Origin: Lingula anatina
Lineage: Eukaryota; Brachiopoda; Lingulata; Lingulida; Lingulidae
Assembly (NCBI RefSeq): GCF_001039355.2
Contig: NW_019773770.1
Coordinates: 122,001 to 186,000, forward strand
Direction of reading: 5' to 3'
DNA: 64,000 nt
Program-made: the position numbers and the translations under genes
The notes under the pieces: model-generated
Databases searched by the model: none
What the model was told of the DNA's origin: nothing
What the model saw: the letters and a program-made list of their open reading frames with translations, nothing else
Shown: positions 61,531 to 64,000 of the stretch, piece after piece
Layout of the letters: every line of letters starts with the position of its first letter
Numbering within the stretch: the first letter of the stretch is position 1

Positions 61531-63545
61531 TCTAATAGGCATAGTAGAGTGATCTCCAAATCTTTCCGGGTAAGTGGGTATTGATCTATATCCTTCACTT
61601 TTCAAACATACAATTCTACTCTAAGATTGAACTGAAATTAAAAAAAAAATACGACAAAAATTATGGAAAGGCATACTGATCAAGCATTTTATGATTTTGT
61701 CTCAGTAAAAGATGGTTGATCTAGTGATAATTTAATGAATAATCAACTGATTTGATGAATGGTGATGTGCTTCTGCATTAATCTGTAACATTATTGGAAG
61801 TTCAGTTTCTACTCAAAGAATCTTTAGACTATTTTGAAAAATTTGTTTTGTACAAATTTCAGATGTTTGGAAATACAAATGGTGGGGATTCAGATGATGA
61901 TGATGATAGCAATGGGGAAAATAATGATGGACTTGAAGAAGAAGAAGAGGAAGAATTGAGATCCCTGAGAAGTCCATCAATTCCGTCCATAGCTCCAGAT
62001 TTGGATGATATCCTGGAGGACGTTTCTCCTACGCCTACTCCCACACCTCCCCCAGACGAGCCACCAGACGAACATTTAGCAAGAATAATTCCACAATTCA
62101 ATCATCCAAAGAGGGAAGAAAATCGCCAAAAAATTAGGAACATGGTGAAAAGGGTGAATGTGGTGTCAAAATGGAGGGACACAAGGACAGTGACAGGAAA
62201 AGTTACCACAACGTTTATATGTGCACCTACACAGAGGATTACCTACAGGGAGAATCGAATTCAGGCATCTGCTGCCTTGGAGACTGTCAATTTGGTAACA
62301 AAGCCTCCGCTCAGTAAAATTAAGAGCATTTTCTTCAGGGTTCTGGCAGAATTGATTTTTCTGGCTAACTTGACTTTTGCCCTGTATGATATCATTACTG
62401 GCCCTGAATTTCTGTATTTCAAGGTCACAGCATTTCTTTTTGGAGTTTTTGAAAACCTGCTCATGTTTACAATGTGGTTTATTCTGTCCTGTCCTTGCAT
62501 GAAAGGAGAGGAAGAGAAAACCAAGAAAGTCGAGAAGTATCGTCAGTATATAGAAAATGTTGTTCATGAACTTTTGATCTATCCTGCCATTATTATCAAT
62601 GTAATTGCAATAGCCACTGAGCAGTCGTATACATTTGAAGAGGTTGCTGCTATCATAACTATGGCATTACTCTTCATAGATGGCATTGATTTGATTTTCA
62701 ACGTTTACACTGTGAGAATGTTCATGGCTTGGAAAATCACCAGGAATATTGAAGATGAAATCTTGAAAGTAGCAGTGGACGAGAGTAATACATTAGAAAA
62801 TGCCACCCTCGGAGGGAGCAAATTTGGTCGTGTGCTACAACGATTTTACTTCACTATGTTAGGAAACACAATGCTTATGGGATTGATGCTGTGCACTCTG
62901 GGAGTGCAGGTTTTATATGACAATCAAGACTCAGGGGACTATACCATGTCATTGTATGCCATTCTCCAGATCGTTTTAGTTCTCTTTTTTCCATTTTACA
63001 GCATTTTCCTCTTCATAGCAGTCAATTATTTTTGGATTTTTGAGTTGTTCATCAGTATTAATCGTGCTGTCATGCGCAAAAAGGAAATTCAGGAAAATTT
63101 AGTTAAAGATTATGGGGAGATGGTTGGGGAAGTATTGAATTTTGCCATTGATAAATCAGATTATACGGAAGTTCGGCATGAAGATATACAGACTATCACA
63201 TCCACCCAAAAGTTTTTCTATGCTTTATGGGAGTGGTGGATTGCCATATTGTTGTTAATGTGGCCATTAATGTATGCTGCATTTGGAGAGTCACTGAATG
63301 TAATCGATGTCCCAAGTGCACCTGAAATGAAGGTAGCATTCTATGTGACAGCAGCTGTGGTTAATTTACAGGTGTGCTTTTTATCAATTTGTATGCTGGT
63401 GATAGCAGTGCTGTTTCTGGCTGGTGGTTTTCTGGTTATTATTTATTATTATGTTGTAGGTAAAAAGAAAAGTAAAGTAGACCACCATGGCAAAGCAGAT
63501 GGCATTGTAAAAGTAGAAAATGGAAATATTGATAAGCTACGATAG
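61522..63545 (+). CDS. Multi-pass membrane protein B, paralog of protein A
   Basis: Two exons: 61522-61569 (MAGSNRHSRVISKSFR, donor gtaagt) and 61863-63545 (acceptor tttcag at 61857-61862), joining in phase 0 to give 576 residues. The longer uninterrupted frame from 61794 reads through the acceptor and is not preferred. Order of parts: acidic low-complexity N-terminus (poly-Asp, poly-Glu), a Pro/Thr-rich stretch (SPTPTPTPPPDEPPDE), a basic segment, about eight hydrophobic segments and a Lys-rich tail. It shares with protein A the blocks LIFLANLTFALYDI, FLYFKVTAFLFGVFENL, LLFIDGIDL, LGNTMLMGLMLCTLGVQ, VNYFWIFE, YGEMVGE, DIQTITSTQKFFY and EWW. The N-termini are unrelated. An AATAAA at 63837 is a likely poly(A) signal. 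Family and function are unknown to me. Confidence 0.87.
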
Positions 63546-63836
63546 TTCAAGTTTTGATGGTCATATAAAAAGCAATATTTTATGAGAAGTCATGTTCACA
63601 AGTGCTGAGCAGAAAAAATGAAAGAATTATGAACTGCATTGAGGCTACTAATGATACCCAAAAGAATGTTTGTGTGTAATCTATATCAAGGACTAATACT
63701 CAAGATTATTTTTGTTGTTATTTGTCACATACATCTCACACTGTATGCATGTACCCAGCATGTGTGTATAGCATATAGATATATGTACATATGAATGTGC
63801 GCTGTGAAGGCCAGAACTACTATTCGTGCTGTACTT

Positions 63837-63842
63837 AATAAA
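63837..63842 (+). terminator. Poly(A) signal of membrane protein B
   Basis: Canonical AATAAA 292 bases after the stop codon at 63545, on the coding strand. It is followed by AT-rich sequence, and no closer canonical hexamer was noticed. Confidence 0.5.
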
Positions 63843-64000
63843 TTGAATCCTGCTGGGATTACTTGTAATCCTTTAATGCAGATTAAGTTTAATAGGTATG
63901 ATTCATTATTCCTTCAATTTTCAATGTATTTAAAAATAATTTTGGTCTATTATTGAAAATTAAAGTAAAATATTTTTTGAGAAACTAAGCATGTTTTTAC

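Noticed and set aside
61794-61862. First 23 codons of the uninterrupted frame of membrane protein B
   Set aside because: They include the polypyrimidine tract and acceptor directly before the ATG at 61863, and a matching upstream exon exists at 61522.
62166-62567. Minus-strand 133-codon frame opposite membrane protein B
   Set aside because: Shadow frame; only the plus strand shows paralogy with protein A.
1-64000. CRISPR arrays, bacterial operons or insertion sequences
   Set aside because: No spaced identical repeats or bacterial-type gene clusters are present; the gene structure is plainly that of an animal.

Overview
This is AT-rich, intron-rich animal DNA. Every conserved gene is split by GT-AG introns and its closest recognisable relatives are metazoan (PARP6/8, CXorf65/C22orf15-like, RPB11, VPS33A, SGSM1/2). 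Abundant short foldback elements, a LINE remnant and a repeat type I recall from many aquatic animals suggest a marine invertebrate. A lophotrochozoan, perhaps a mollusc, is my best guess, but nothing here proves the species. The sequence is a draft assembly: it has one 230-base N gap and four single-N joins, three of which separate near-identical tandem copies.

Layout. About 200-8684 (+): a PARP6/PARP8-type ADP-ribosyltransferase with an exon-encoded UBA domain; the exon carrying the middle of the catalytic fold is missing at the join at 7518. 10279-13491 (-): a CXorf65/C22orf15-like small protein, convergent with PARP. 15793-17663 (+): POLR2J (RPB11), complete in four exons. 18762-26210 (-): VPS33A, complete in 16 exons, convergent with POLR2J. 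26709-47313 (+): the 5' half of a small G-protein signalling modulator (SGSM1/2: RUN domain and the start of the PH-like region). It is divergent from VPS33A with about 500 bp between start codons, and its TBC half is not in the window. 49097-50781 (-) and 61522-63545 (+): two paralogous multi-pass membrane proteins with almost all coding sequence in one exon and no family I recognise. Between them, 54799-56018 (-), lies an acidic, Ser/Thr-rich protein with a C-terminal membrane anchor, also unrecognised.

How the genes relate. VPS33A (HOPS/CORVET fusion machinery) and SGSM (a RUN-TBC protein of Rab/Rap signalling) both act in membrane traffic and share an upstream region. RPB11 is a core RNA polymerase II subunit. 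The last 15 kb is the most novel part. The paralog pair and the tail-anchored gene lie where the rest of SGSM would be expected, so they are either nested in a very large SGSM intron or follow a break in the gene or assembly.

Repeats are prominent: a 1.03-kb near-palindrome at 33482-34516; four copies of one foldback family (5701, 8150, 34530, 44821); two of another (8365, 47443); single inverted-repeat elements at 2109, 36649 and 51421; a LINE 3' remnant at 36944; and many microsatellites.
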